NCBI GenBank assembly: GCA_963930655.1
Contig: OZ005606.1
Span: forward strand, 12,791,501 to 12,855,500
DNA length: 64,000 nt
Source of the DNA: Myrica gale
Lineage: Eukaryota > Streptophyta > Magnoliopsida > Fagales > Myricaceae
Direction: 5' to 3'
This document shows, piece by piece, positions 46,637-57,775 of this stretch. The position numbers and the translations under genes are program-made. The number at the start of each line of letters is the position of its first letter. Position 1 is the first letter of the stretch. The notes beneath the pieces are model-generated. The model did no database searches. It was not told the origin of the DNA and saw nothing but the letters and a program-made list of their open reading frames with translations.

Positions 46637-47079
46637 CCAACCTAGAGGGGTGAATATAGGTTCTTCCAATTTTTCTGCTCTTAAAAATCACTGCACATCT
46701 TCACAAAGAAATCAATAACTTCAAGAAACTAATAAATCTGTATCAAGATTTATACGGATTAAAGCAGTATACTAAACTAAGAAAATTCAAACTATTTACC
46801 ACAACTACAAGATAGTCAAGAAAATTTTTCTTAATCAAAGAAGATTATGGTCTGTACTATAATAAAAAAACAATGAACGACAGTAATCAAAACAATCACC
46901 ACAAGAAACATCGGGTTTTGGTTAAGAAGAAAAAAAATCTCTTGAAGAAAAAATTCAAGGGATAAAAAACTCTATGGGCCCATGGCTAGGAAAAAGGTAT
47001 AACTAGTTTTTGAATTCGGAGTACAAGTGATCGATAGGTTACACAATTTCAATCGCTAACCTAAATACTAGACACCTTA
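46637..47079. other. Unassigned sequence next to the hAT insertion, possibly LTR-derived
   Basis: 'aacctagaggggtgaatatag' is a phrase I associate with plant LTR-retrotransposon debris, but no LTR pair or frame was found. Similar low-complexity sequence resumes at 47999 on the other side of the hAT insertion. Confidence 0.2.
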
Positions 47080-47087
47080 CCCAGGAT

Positions 47088-47990
47088 TAAGGGGCGGAGA
47101 GAGGGGGGCGGGGGGCAGCCTCCCCCCCTCAGTTCTAAAGTAACACATGGGTGAGTGATGGTCGCATGAGCTTTGGCATCCAAAAACTCTTCCAGAGTGG
47201 GACCAAAAATGCCCGAAGGAGGAGATAATGACGCTTCAAGATAGTCCAGAAATGCTTTCGTTGTAAATTAATGGATTATGGACCCATATAATATTAAGGA
47301 TGGGCTCCTCGGGCTTTAATATTTTCAATGTTATGAGCCCTTCTCTGCGCCTCTGCCTAGAAATATTTTCAATATCCTGAGCTTAACTTTGTACTTGGGC
47401 CTGTATTGTGAAGGCTTAAGCGGATCAGCCCAATTTGTTAAAACTTGCTTTTGGACCCTTTTTTTTTATCCCTGAGCGAAATCCCCCCAAGCAAGAGCGG
47501 GGACAAAAAGTCTCGGCGTCTTAGTCCTCTCTAACTGTGCCCTCTTCCACAAAATCCCAAATTTCATTTGCTTCAGCAGACACTCTCCCCGTCCCAGACC
47601 AAGATTATCCAATGCCCATTTAGCAACAAAATCAGCAAGCGAGTTTGCGTCGCTGAATAAAAAAAGGGGTTTCGACACTTGGACTTTCATGCTTGGTTTC
47701 GCACCCTTGAGAAACTGGTTAAAGGGCTTTGGCAAGAGCAGCTTCAACTTGGGCTTTGACAAGACTTGGCTACGTGGTGTAGACTTCACTGGCTCTTTGG
47801 CTCGCTCCTGGCTTTTATTTTGTAGCAAACTCTTCGACTTGTTGGGCAGCAGTTTCAAAGCCCTCTCCTTTCAGTCGAGTACTACCAAAGCTTGCTAGCT
47901 GTAGCTTCGTACCTTGCTTTAGCTCTAGCTTCCGCACTTCATTAATTTTCGTTTCTGCCTCCCTATACACAATTTCTGGCTCCGCCACTG
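47088..47990. mobile_element. Non-autonomous hAT element, 903 bp, perfect 8-bp TSD
   Basis: CCCAGGAT is present at 47080-47087 and again at 47991-47998. The right end TGGCTCCGCCACTG is the canonical family terminus; the left end TAAGGGGCGGAGAGAGG is degenerate. The left sub-end contains 'cagcctccccccctcagttctaaa', the inverse of the right end of the element at 22792-23802. It carries an RNase H scrap on the minus strand. Confidence 0.85.
47590..47665 (-). pseudogene. RNase H (RVT_3) scrap inside the hAT element
   Basis: The minus-strand frame includes SDANSLADFVAKWALDN, the 'N-LAD-LAKWA' motif near the C-terminus of plant LINE-type RNase H domains. It is embedded in a 130-codon frame (47466-47858) whose other parts are Lys/Leu/Pro-rich and unrecognised. 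Confidence 0.6.
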
Positions 47991-47998
47991 CCCAGGAT

Positions 47999-49082
47999 AT
48001 AACATTTGGATCTGCATATCGCAGGGAATGAGAAACTTCTCTTCCATTTAAAGAATTTGATCTTTCACCAATTTGTCCGTTGCAAGTAGTCTTTCCCGTG
48101 AACCTCACGTGATCAACTTCAAGAACAGGGCCTTCCAGACCTTCATGACTTCTAGCTACTCTAGAATGTTTTCCAAATCTTTAGAGTGATTTCAGGTGAT
48201 CAATCTCTGAACTAAGACACTAAGGAGAAGGTATAGTATCTCTCTAGTTTATTATTAGTTCAAAAAAGAAAAACTCAACGAAAGAAAACAGAGTCTTGGA
48301 GGAATATTTTCATTGTTATACTTAATCTCTGGAATTTCAAAGTTAGAGAATGAATAAAACAATTGGTTATTTATTCTGGAGGTTCGTTCTGGTTAGAGAG
48401 GAAGCGTCACGTGCATTCTAGTTTTCTTGAGCGTCCAACAGATGGTTTTTTTTTAATTCTAACAATCATTTGTTATTTCAGTTACAAAACAGAGACTTAT
48501 CAAACTTCAGGTGAATTCCAGAAACCCTTAGAAAATAGTTACGCCTCAAACTCGCGTTAATAAACTCCATACATACTTCAGGCAAACTTCAATCTTCATA
48601 TAGTACTCCCAGACTTACTCGTGAACTGCAAACAGTCTGTAATCATACAGGGCTTCTATCATCTTCGATTTCAGGAATTATACAAACACAACCCGTGATC
48701 ACGAAGTTGAATGCCAATTACTTAAACATTTACAGATTGACGTAGATTTAAATAGTTCGAATTAGAAGATCTATATCCACTGTAAAAGTCCTCCATAACT
48801 TTATTTTGTATTATGAATATGTGAAGAGTACAAAAAAAATTTCTCTATTTATAGAGAAAATACATAACATGATAAGAAATATATTATCATATTTAAGCTT
48901 GAATTTTTGAGATCTTCACAATGTCTCACATTAAAATTGAATCTACGATATCTTGATAATATCATATCAAATTTTATAAATTGATTATGATATTTTCTCT
49001 AATATTGTAACACAATATGGGAAAATGTGAAATCTTAGATTTGAAAAAAGAAACCTTAAAGTGATTGGACACTAAAATCATT
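47999..49082. other. Intergenic DNA, no gene recognised
   Basis: No convincing frame; mixed AT-rich sequence. Confidence 0.35.
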
Positions 49083-49277
49083 GGGATGTTTGAGGGTGAA
49101 AATTTTGAGTATTGGGGTTTGGGAAATATTATAAAGTAAATATATGTTATGAGAGTTGGTGAAAAAGTACAGAGAGAGAAAATTTTTAATAAATATTATA
49201 ATAATTAAAAATTATGTAGGAAATATTTTATTATTAAACCCAAATATTTGAGCCCAAATATTTGGGCACCAAACATA
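49083..49277. repeat. Tourist/Harbinger-like MITE, copy 2
   Basis: It starts GGGATGTTTGAGGGTGAAAA and carries 'gagtattggggtttgggaaa', 'tattataaagtaaatata', 'atgagagttggtgaaaaagt' and 'tttttaataaatattataat' in the same order as the reverse complement of the copy at 51874-52072. Its right end is near TTGGGCACCAAACAT. Confidence 0.7.
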
Positions 49278-49544
49278 AGCACAAAGACTCTTGCCAATTA
49301 TATCTCCAACTTTGTTTTTTTTTTTTTCAATTATTCGCTTTAACTTTTGGCGAAGACATCTCATGCTATCTCTTTAACTCATCTTTTTTTTTTCTTATCA
49401 CAAGAATCGAGAAGCCGATTTGGTGAAGGAGACGATTCCCAGGCCCCAACTATCCTGACAGGTGGCTGCATCAAGGTGGTTGGTTTTCTTGTCCAATCTT
49501 TTTGTTGTTTCTCAATTATAGTTTGTTTTAGTTCTTTTATATTT

Positions 49545-50500
49545 TTAGTTACTTATTTTTTGTAATTTTGTCATTTTCACAGTCTCTTCATCATAGTTAA
49601 CTGAAGACTTCAATCCCTGCAACTCTCTGATCATCTTCCCCTTTGATTTTCGAGACTTTTTCGAACAAGGCTGCACCCGATCCCGTTCCAATGCTGCAAA
49701 GAGATCTCTCAGTTTGTCCTCTTGACCACCACACGAAAGCCCAACCATAGTACCCACAGAGGAAACCATATCCAAAACCCACGCCGGAGATGCATCCTCC
49801 AAAACGTTACTAGGGACAGAAACAGCACGAGAAGGGACCGCTAGAATAGGTCTAAGAGAACACTCCCCCTCCTCCTGCCCACCTAAGAGGGGCCCAGAGA
49901 TAGGCCCAGCAAACCCAGCGAGCCCATCATGCCCAGCCCCTCCTTCAATCACCACCAAAGCCCCCGATGAGCCAGCTAAGGACTCCGGGTCACCAATTTT
50001 CAGCCCATCCGAGATAGGCCCAGCCAAACCATCGAGCCCATCATGCCCAGCCCCTCCATCATACACAACCAACGCCCTCGACGAGATCTGACCCTCGAAC
50101 GAGCCTTCGGGATTTTCCGGCGTAAGCTCCGGCGCCAGAGAGACCTCCGGGCAGTCGCCATCGACAACAGACGGCGCCGACGAGAGGGTATCCGCCGCCG
50201 ACGAGTGGGCTTCCCTTCCTCCGAGCTCGGTGTCCCCCGATAAGCCATCAGCAAGAACGCTAGAGGCTTTCGGAGATGGTACCGGCACGACAAGGAGACC
50301 CTCACCCCTGGCCGCAGACATCGCCGGCGAGTCATCTGCCGCCGACAACTGGTGGTGGTGAACGATCGTGCCATCGAGGCTACCACCAGGAGAGGGCGGC
50401 AGGACCGAGTCATCGACAACGAGAGACTCCCATTGGGCCGAGTCGACAACAAGCCCAGCAGTCGGCCAAGTCGACAGCTCCCCAACCCCCCAGCATGTGA
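49545..50500 (-). pseudogene. LINE ORF1 C-terminal half (minus strand)
   Basis: A 267-codon minus-strand frame is rich in Gly/Ser/Asp/Pro (acidic linker) with two repeats of ALVV-GGAGHDGL. It ends in WVLDMVSSVGTMVGLSCGGQ and a basic ELQGLKSSVNYD tail. The same order of blocks (WVLSMVSSF...VGVS...ELKGLNSSVNYE) occurs in the LINE at 58700-59380, just upstream of its endonuclease. It is therefore the ORF1 end of an L1-type LINE, not a cellular protein, despite its length. The sequence stops about where ORF2 would begin, so the 3' part of the element is missing. Confidence 0.75.
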
Positions 50501-50579
50501 ATGTTATAAGCCCATCGGTTTGGATAGAAATATTGTGTCCAACACAATTCTATTGATTTGTGGAAAGGGTTTTTAGTGA

Positions 50580-51475
50580 GAGAAGCTCTCCCTTCTCTCT
50601 AGTTTCCTCTTTCGTTTTCTTCTGTGTTTCCTCCTGTTTATTGTCATGGTTCTTGTTTTCTGGTTGTGCTGCTTCTAGTTTTTAGATGAGTTTAGATAGG
50701 TGTTTTCGAGTAGAAGCCAAAACCTTTCAGGTGTCTGTTGATGTTAGGGGAGTTGTTAGATGGTCGGAGTGGAGTCGAAAGTCTCATAGTGCCATTTCGC
50801 TTGGGAGATTAGGGGCTGCCTGGTTAGTTTCTTTAGCCAGCCAGCTTGTGGGAGTTGATGCTGATCAGGCTTTCGTGTTGAGATTCAATGAAGGCTCTAG
50901 GGCTTTCCTGGCTCAACGACGAGCTAACAAGTCGGGTAGATTTGTTGCCGTGATGGAGTTTGGAGAAGGACGCCGGAAAGGGGTGGTCATGGTCCCTGAA
51001 GGTCGAGAGGGAGCTGGTTGGTTAGCTATGACAGCGTGTTTCCAGGGGGTGGTCGATCAATTTGGGCCGGTAGGGAGTCATGTTGGTGCTGGCGGTGCAG
51101 TGGGAGAAGGAGAGGAGCTGTCTTTTGCGGAAGTTGTTCAGATGGGGTTGAGAAAGGGTGGTCCTGCTCAAAGTGCCGTTCCATTTGCAGGAGGCAAACG
51201 GAAGTCGATGGTGTTGGTAGGGAAGAACACTGCAGTCGAGGGGGCAGCTATGTCTGCCATGGGGGCTACTCCTGCCAAGTCAGAGGTTTGCTGCCCAAAG
51301 CATTTTCGTTTAAAGCTCAACGGTTTGCTCAAGGAGTTGCAGAGGCTCATCGGGTCTATCTTGGGTGAGGGCTCGGAGGGGCTGGTGGAAGGCTGGGTTG
51401 GCTGGGTAGGCTGTGATGAGTGTGTTGGGCCGGGAGTTGGAGAAAAACTAACGAACATGGCACAATGACTGTGCT
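50580..51475 (+). pseudogene. LINE 5' end and ORF1 N-terminal half (plus strand)
   Basis: A CT-rich leader (50583-50680) is followed by a 260-codon frame starting near 50686 (ATG-AGT-TTA): MSLDRCFRVEAKTFQVSVDV, then RSHSAISLGRLGAAWLVSLA, then GRFVAVMEFGEGRRKGVVMV. That is the N-terminal module of plant LINE ORF1 proteins (a compact domain with an 'E-K-F--S---G--W-ER----...IPEG--G-GW' pattern). The frame ends in TGA at 51466-51468, inside a perfect palindrome. With the oppositely oriented ORF1 half at 49545-50500 it makes a head-to-head pair. Confidence 0.7.
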
Positions 51476-51507
51476 CAGTCATTGTGCCATGTTCGTTAGT
51501 TTTTCTC
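51440..51507. repeat. Perfect 68-bp palindrome (32-bp arms, 4-base loop)
   Basis: The arm starting GAGAAAAACTAACGAACATG (51440-51471) is followed by a TGCT spacer and its exact reverse complement (51476-51507). There are no mismatches. GC-rich LINE sequence lies on the left and AT-rich DNA on the right. Confidence 0.97.
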
Positions 51508-51873
51508 TCAAAGGAGGGAAAATGGTTGAAAGCTCACACTCAATGAGCTCTTGTTACAGTACCCCCGGGAAAACACAAGATGAACATTCCCAAAGTAATG
51601 CAGACATTAAAAAATTCCTAAGAACAAAAATATTACTTTTTTCTGCATTTTTTATTATTTATTTTCACTATTAAGTTTTTGTGTAAATTTTTTTATGCTT
51701 TATGAATTTTTAACTGCTTTGATATTTAATTTAAAAAAAATAATTTTAAGCGCCATAGCATTTTTTAAATGGTGTGAGCTCTAAAATAACACTGTTATTT
51801 CTCTATTAAAGGTCACGTGAAATTTTTAATGAAACTTTCGATAAGACTATTTTGATGTTTAGCATATATATAT

Positions 51874-52072
51874 GGGGATGTTTGAGCCCTAAATAATTGA
51901 GGTAAATTATTTAAGATTAATATTAAAAAATTCATCATATAATTTTTTTTATTATAATATTTATTAAAAATCTTCTATCTCTTCACTTTTTTCACTAACT
52001 CTCATAAAATATCTTTACTTTATAATATTTCACAAACCTCGATACTTAAAATTTCCACACTCAAACATCCCC
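51874..52072. repeat. Tourist/Harbinger-like MITE, copy 3
   Basis: The ends GGGGATGTTTGAG and CTCAAACATCCCC are perfect inverse copies (13 bp, one base offset). The interior matches copy 2 in reverse complement. The flanks are AT-rich, so the short target duplication (TA or TAT/ATA) cannot be assigned safely. Confidence 0.8.
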
Positions 52073-52389
52073 ATAAATTCTAACTCATTGCGAAGAGAAG
52101 AAAATCTATCGATTAAATTTAAAATTATGTCAAAACTTAAGAACTACATCGTTTAAAAATCCAAAAATGCTAATAACATGTCTGCTGTTTATAATAGAAT
52201 ACTTCCAACGGAATGATACAATTCAAAAGGATATATATATAATATACATTAAATAATATATGGCTTACAACAAGGTTTATATTATTCAATAATTAATAAA
52301 AATATTGAATAATGCAGAAATATTTTGTCTTTGTCTTTTCGAATTACACTATTAAATAATTAGAGGTTAGCAAATTGAGGTAAATCTTA

Positions 52390-52769
52390 ATCATTCAAAA
52401 ATAGGTACAAATGAGCTCTCTGGGTAACTCATCCAAACAAGAAAACGGCGTCGTCTTTGGGTAGATGAGCCCCGTTTTACGGTTTATACTGAAACACTCG
52501 CCTTTGACACTGGGGTACACAGTGGCGTCTGCTACGAATCTCCTCGGTTTCTCTCGGTCAACACGCCGTGAAAGCAACGGCTCCCTAAAACCCTGTAAAA
52601 TCCTACAAACTTCTTCAAAGCCTACGGCCCCAAAGGCCATAACCCTCTCCACACCGCTGACCTCTCCAAGCCATCCTCTCCACCTTCAATTCCCTAAACC
52701 TTTCCCGGGAAACAAACGAAAGAGAAAACCGGTCCTTTTCGTAAAATCTTAACGACTTAACCCCTGTCC
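52390..52769 (+). promoter_or_regulatory. Leader region of the PPR gene with a 95-codon upstream ORF
   Basis: An ATG-initiated frame (52468-52752 region; MSPVLRFILKHSPLTLGY onward) ends 17 bases before the PPR start codon. It is basic and Ser/Thr/Pro-rich, has no recognisable domain and is in a different frame. It may be an upstream ORF in the leader or simply non-coding 5' sequence. Confidence 0.3.
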
Positions 52770-55570
52770 ATGCTTAACAACGTTCGACAATGGAAGAACT
52801 CCGTCCATTTCCCGACAAAATCCCGAATTCTTTTTCCCCACTCTTTCCGTATGTTCATCAAGTCCTCGGTCTCCATTGCAAAGCTTGACGACGAGGCCAC
52901 GACTTCCTCCGCTGTCCGGAACCCGAGAGACGCGGTTGGAGAAATTCTCGCCGGGTTGAGGAGCTTTGGCTTGAGAAGATTTGTCAGTGGGGATTATTTT
53001 CAGACGGTAGTTCTTACTCTTAGTGGGCCTCAAGTCGATCAGATCATCGATGCTCTCAGGGTCGAGCGCCCGGATTTTGCGGTGGATTTCTTCCATATTC
53101 TAATCGAGCAGTATGGGTTTCTGCATTCGAGGGTTTCGCGGTTCATTGCTTCACATGTTTTGGCGGGGAAAAGGCGGTTCAAGGAGATGCAGTTGGTCAT
53201 AAAGCAAACGGTGGAAGAGGAAGGTACGGTTTTCAATTGTTCTTTCAGAATAAAGGGCCACTTGGTTGCGAATAACTTGTGGGCAACGGACATGGATCGA
53301 AGGTCTCTGGTCTGTACCTTATGGTATTTTTGGTTTCGTTTCTTAAAATCAAAATCTTCTGCCAACTCGTATATTATCTGTAATTGGCTGGGCTAAACTG
53401 AGCGGAGAAAATTATTTGATTTTGCTGTTTTTATGCCTTAAACGTTATATTCTCGATTAGTTATATTGAGATGGGTCTGTATTTTTTATTTACATATGTC
53501 TTATGATTTCTGGTAGGCTCTGGTTCTGCACCATCGCTTTGTGCGCTGCTCTTCAATAGCTTCAGGGGCTGGGATTCAAATATTGTGATTTGGGATATGT
53601 TAGCCTTTCAATATTCGAGATTTGAGATGGTTCAAGATGCCCTCTTTGTTCTTGCCAAGATGAAAGACCTGAACATGCATGCATCAATACAAACATATAA
53701 CAGTCTGTTGCATAACTTGAGGGACACTGAAACCTTGTGGGATCTGCATAACGAAATCAAAGTTAGTGGAACTCCTCCAAATGAGTACACTCAGTCCATT
53801 CTTATTGATGGCCTATGCGAGCAATCCAGGCTACAAGATGCAGTTTCATTCCTGCAGGATGTCAAGGGGAAGGATACTGGACTCTCTATTGTTTCGTTCA
53901 ATACTATCATGTCGAGGTTCTGTACATTGGGTTATGTAGATGTTGCACAGTCATTTTTTTGTATGATGCTCAAGTGTGGACTATTCCCTGATTCATACAG
54001 TTACAATATTCTTATTCATGGGCTATGTGTAGCAGGTTCAATGGAAGAAGCCTTAGAGTTCAAACAGGACATGGAGAAGCATGGTGTAGAGCCTGATATA
54101 GTAACCTACAAGATTCTTGCCAAAGGGTTTCATCTACTTGGTTTAATGAGTGGGGCTTGGATGGTCATTCAAGACATGCTGCTTAAAGGGTTTAACCCAG
54201 ATCTTGTTACATATACATTATTGATATGCGGGCATTGCCAGATTGGTAATATTGATGAAGGCCTTAAGTTGCGGGAAGAAATGCTATCTCAGGGTTTTCA
54301 GTTGAGCATAATCTCATACAGTATATTGCTCAGCAGTTTGTGTAAAAGTAATCGGGTTGAAGAAGCAGTTAGATTGCTTTATGAGATGGAAGCCGTCAGC
54401 TTGAAACCAGATGTTATAACATATTCAATCCTCATTCATGGCCTCTGCAAGAAAGGAGAAGTCCAGAGGGCTATCCAACTATACAGCGAAATGTGCTCGA
54501 GGAGAATCTTGCCAAATAATTTTACTCATGGTTCCCTTTTGTTAGGTCTATGTCAGAAAGGAAATATAGCAGAGGCAAGGAAATATTTTGATGATTTGAT
54601 AGCAAGAAACTTAGTGGATGATATTGTTCTGTATAATGTCATGATCAACGGGTATATAAAACTTGGTAATATTGCAGAAGCTGTACGGTTATACAGAAAA
54701 TTAGCTGAAAAAGGGATTTCTCCAAGTATTGTTACTTTCAATATTCTTATTTATGGATTCTGCAAAAATAATAAACTTGGGGAGGCTCGAAAGCTTTTGG
54801 ATACCACCAAGCTGCATGGATTGGTTCCAAGTGTGGTTACGTATACAACTCTCATGAATGCATACTGTGAAGAAGGAAATATGCACGAGATGTTTGAACT
54901 GCTTCGGGAGATGGAAAAAAAAGCTGTAAAGCCTACTCATATCACCTACACTGTACTTATTAAAGGACTATGCAAGCAGTGGAAGTTGCAAGAATCTGTC
55001 CAATTACTTGAGGATATGCATGCTAAGGGTCTGATTCCTGATCAAGTTACGTATAATACTATCATCCAATCTTTCTGCAAAGCTAGTGACCCTAGAAGAG
55101 CTTTTCGGTTACACAATGAGATGCTACAGCATAATCTGGAGCCTACTTCTGTCACATATAATATCCTCATCAATGGTCTTTGTGTATATGGGGACCTGAG
55201 GGATGCCGACAAGCTACTCCTTTCTCTTGAGAATCAAAAGCTGAATTTGACAAAAGTCGCTTATACAACAATAGTCAAAGCACATTGTGCAAAGGGTGAT
55301 ATAAGTAGGGCAGTAATATTCTTCCGTCAAATGGTGGAGAAGGGGTTTAAAACCTCAATCAGAGATTACAGTGCTGTGGTCAATAGGTTGTGCAAAAGGC
55401 ATCGAATTAATGAAGCAAAATATTTTTTCTGTATGATGTTATCTGATGGTATTTCACCTGATCAAGAAATTTGCAAGGTGATGCTTCTGGCCTTCCATCG
55501 GGAAGGCGATCTAGATTCTGTTTTCGAACTACTTGGCGAGATGATCAAATTTGGGTTTCTTCCATATTAA
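52770..55570 (+). CDS. P-class pentatricopeptide repeat (PPR) protein, At1g13630-like
   Basis: Two exons (52770-53223 and 53517-55570; donor G/GTACGG, acceptor GGTAG/GCTC) join in phase to give 835 codons and a TAA stop. The first ~40 residues (MLNNVRQWKNSVHFPTKSRI...) are rich in Arg/Lys/Ser and lack acids, like an organellar targeting peptide. Residues ~60-200 are a helical non-PPR lead-in including WDMLAF-YSR--MV-DALFV. From about residue 212 to the end run ~17 tandem 35-residue P-type motifs (for example VTYTTLMNAYCEEGNMHEMF and ITYSILIHGLCKKGEVQRAI). There is no E, DYW or SMR domain, so it is not an editing-type PPR. Its likely role is sequence-specific binding to an organellar transcript, by family. 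The order of unusual motifs matches Arabidopsis At1g13630. No lesions seen. Confidence 0.94.
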
Positions 55571-57442
55571 TCCATGGGAAATGACGAGTTCATGCATATC
55601 GTGTTTAGAAAGAGCCTTTCTTGGCTGATAGATGAGTCGGTATCTGAGGTACACATTACACTATTTGCATATCTCTCAAAGTCATTCTCTAAATACCCTG
55701 TTAAGTTGGGAAGTGGTTATTATTCCTGTAAAATGTCTTTCTTCCCTACTTTCTTCAAAAAATAATTAAAACGTTAGAGAAACAAAATTAGAAGTCATGC
55801 TCAAAATGACGGCCCAATTCCATTTTAATGCCTGAATACTTTTTTAGGGCATTGGACTGCTGATTTGATAAATGAAAGCTATATATACTGAAGCGGCATC
55901 TTTTGGGACACGTTAGGTGGGTTGAGGAGGTTAAAAATTTCTCTCCTTAACTGAATTTTGCTCGCATTTGGTGATGCAATTATCTTTTATGTAAAATAAT
56001 GTCTACTCTGCCAAAGCAACCAGTTCAATGCTATTTAACATATAGAAAACTAAACAAACAAAAAGTGTCCCTAGCCAAAATATCAAAAGTACCACATTGT
56101 CCTGTACCACTGCAATGGAAATGATATACCTATTACTATTAATCATTTTCTGGGTTTTGTAATAGCTCTAGTATTCCTCCAGATATTATTTATTGCGACT
56201 CTCTTGTAGTTTGATTTAACTCAATTAATTGATCGTTACCAAGAAAAAAAAAATCATTTTACAAATGAATGCTTTGTGGGTTTGGATTGTGCCTGGAGAT
56301 AGTGTTATTGCCATAGTCAATCAGGACATCACTAAAAGTAGACTTGTAGAGAGATATTCTACATAACATGATTATGTACAAATTTTGTATTGGTATCTCC
56401 CATGGCAGGTCCTATCAAATTTTATTGTACCATACACAGGCTGCAGTGGCAATCCTGCAGCAAATGGCAAAACTTGCTGATTTTATTTGCTAGACAATGC
56501 ATGTTGCGAAAACTCTGGATCATTTCGATCATCTCTGCTTCTTAGCAAGTGAGAGTTAGATCCTAGATGCAGCTGTAACTGTTGGGTGGCTCGGTCCCTC
56601 ATTTTGATCACTTTTCTCTCAGAGTTTAAAAGGAGAACATCACAATTATCGTATGCCCCTACCTCATGTCATTGTTCCTCAAGCCAGAATTGTCCTATAG
56701 ATGATTAATGGTGGAAATTTTTGTTAATTTCAGGTCATGCTTTCATTGACAATTCTTGAGAAGGAATTAGTTACACTTCTAACAAAACCCAGTTGTGCCT
56801 CAGTCGGAATGCTCAAAGTCAACGGGGGCGATGACCATGATGTTTGTGGCCCATGTTCAATCAGAATCTTCAAGAACGACTCTGAAGAGTACCCCAAGGA
56901 TTGCAAAAGCTTCTTAGGGTACTAAACTTGGCCCCCAGATTTGAATCACAAAGCCTCAAACCAGTTCACCAACCTCACTTGCTCAGCTTCAAGAGAAATA
57001 CTCTGACCAATTATCCTGCTCAACTTCAAGGGAAATTATTTGCCCAATTGCCTGACCTGTCCGTCCTCAACCTCAAATGCCTCTTCCCTATGTGGACTCC
57101 TGCACTCCATTTTATCGTCCACCACTTGAAAAAATCGACATCCTTTCCAGAAATGAGGTATGCAGTCAGATTTTGGAGTCTTTTGTCAACTTTGGGCAGC
57201 TCGACGCTCGCCATTTGCAGGACAATAAATGAAGATGTATAACGGCTTGGAATTCTTGGCGTTGAAAGCCCTTGGTTCTTTTTCCGGGAAATTCAGGAAT
57301 TCTCTGTTTTGTTGGGAATGTATTTTATTTGTCTTTGAGGATTGCGTATAGCAGCAGGTCAGGGGCGAAGGCTAAGATTAGGTATATGGCAACAAATTCG
57401 TCAAATGTTAGAAGGTCAATCGAGTTAATTTAGAGTTTAATA
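55571..57442 (+). other. Downstream region of the PPR gene, no separate gene recognised
   Basis: Several open frames (for example 56901-57242, 113 codons) could be 3' UTR exons or remnants. 'ttaatttcag' before 56736 could be a splice acceptor. None has a recognisable domain. Confidence 0.3.
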
Positions 57443-57775
57443 GGGAGCAAATGAGACAGCAATTCAATTCAGGAAGAGGGGTTTATTTGCAAACTGTAGT
57501 AGGAATTCGGATATTGAGCTTTTTTTTTTTTTTTTTTAAGGGAAACTTTATTCGAAACCAAGAAAGGTTACAGTACACAAGAGCTATACTGAAACATCAA
57601 GCCCCCCTTCCTCATCAAGGGAGCAAATGAGACAGCAATTCAATCTCGGGAGAGGGGTTTATTTGCAAACTGTAATAGGAATTCGGATATTGAGCTCTCT
57701 TTTTTTTTTTTTTAAATAAGGGAAACTTTATTCGAAACCAAGAAACGTAGCCTCCCTTCCTCATCCAAAACATCC
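57443..57775. repeat. 176-bp tandem duplication across a LINE 3' junction
   Basis: The unit 57443-57618 (GGGAGCAAATGAGACAGC..., a poly(T) run, then GGGAAACTTTATTCGAAACC...) repeats from 57619 onward with few changes. In the second unit ~35 bp after AACCAAGAAA are missing. Each unit holds the same host flank, a poly(T) and the same LINE 3' end. Confidence 0.9.

Noticed and set aside
49545..50348. 267-codon minus-strand frame as a novel acidic host protein
   Set aside because: Its end blocks match the ORF1 terminus of the LINE at 58700-59380, and it abuts another LINE half; it is transposon sequence.
50000..50485. 161-codon Arg/Ser-rich minus-strand frame
   Set aside because: Out-of-frame shadow of GC-rich LINE ORF1 sequence.
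54553..54940. Minus-strand frames within the PPR array
   Set aside because: Antisense shadows of the PPR coding sequence.
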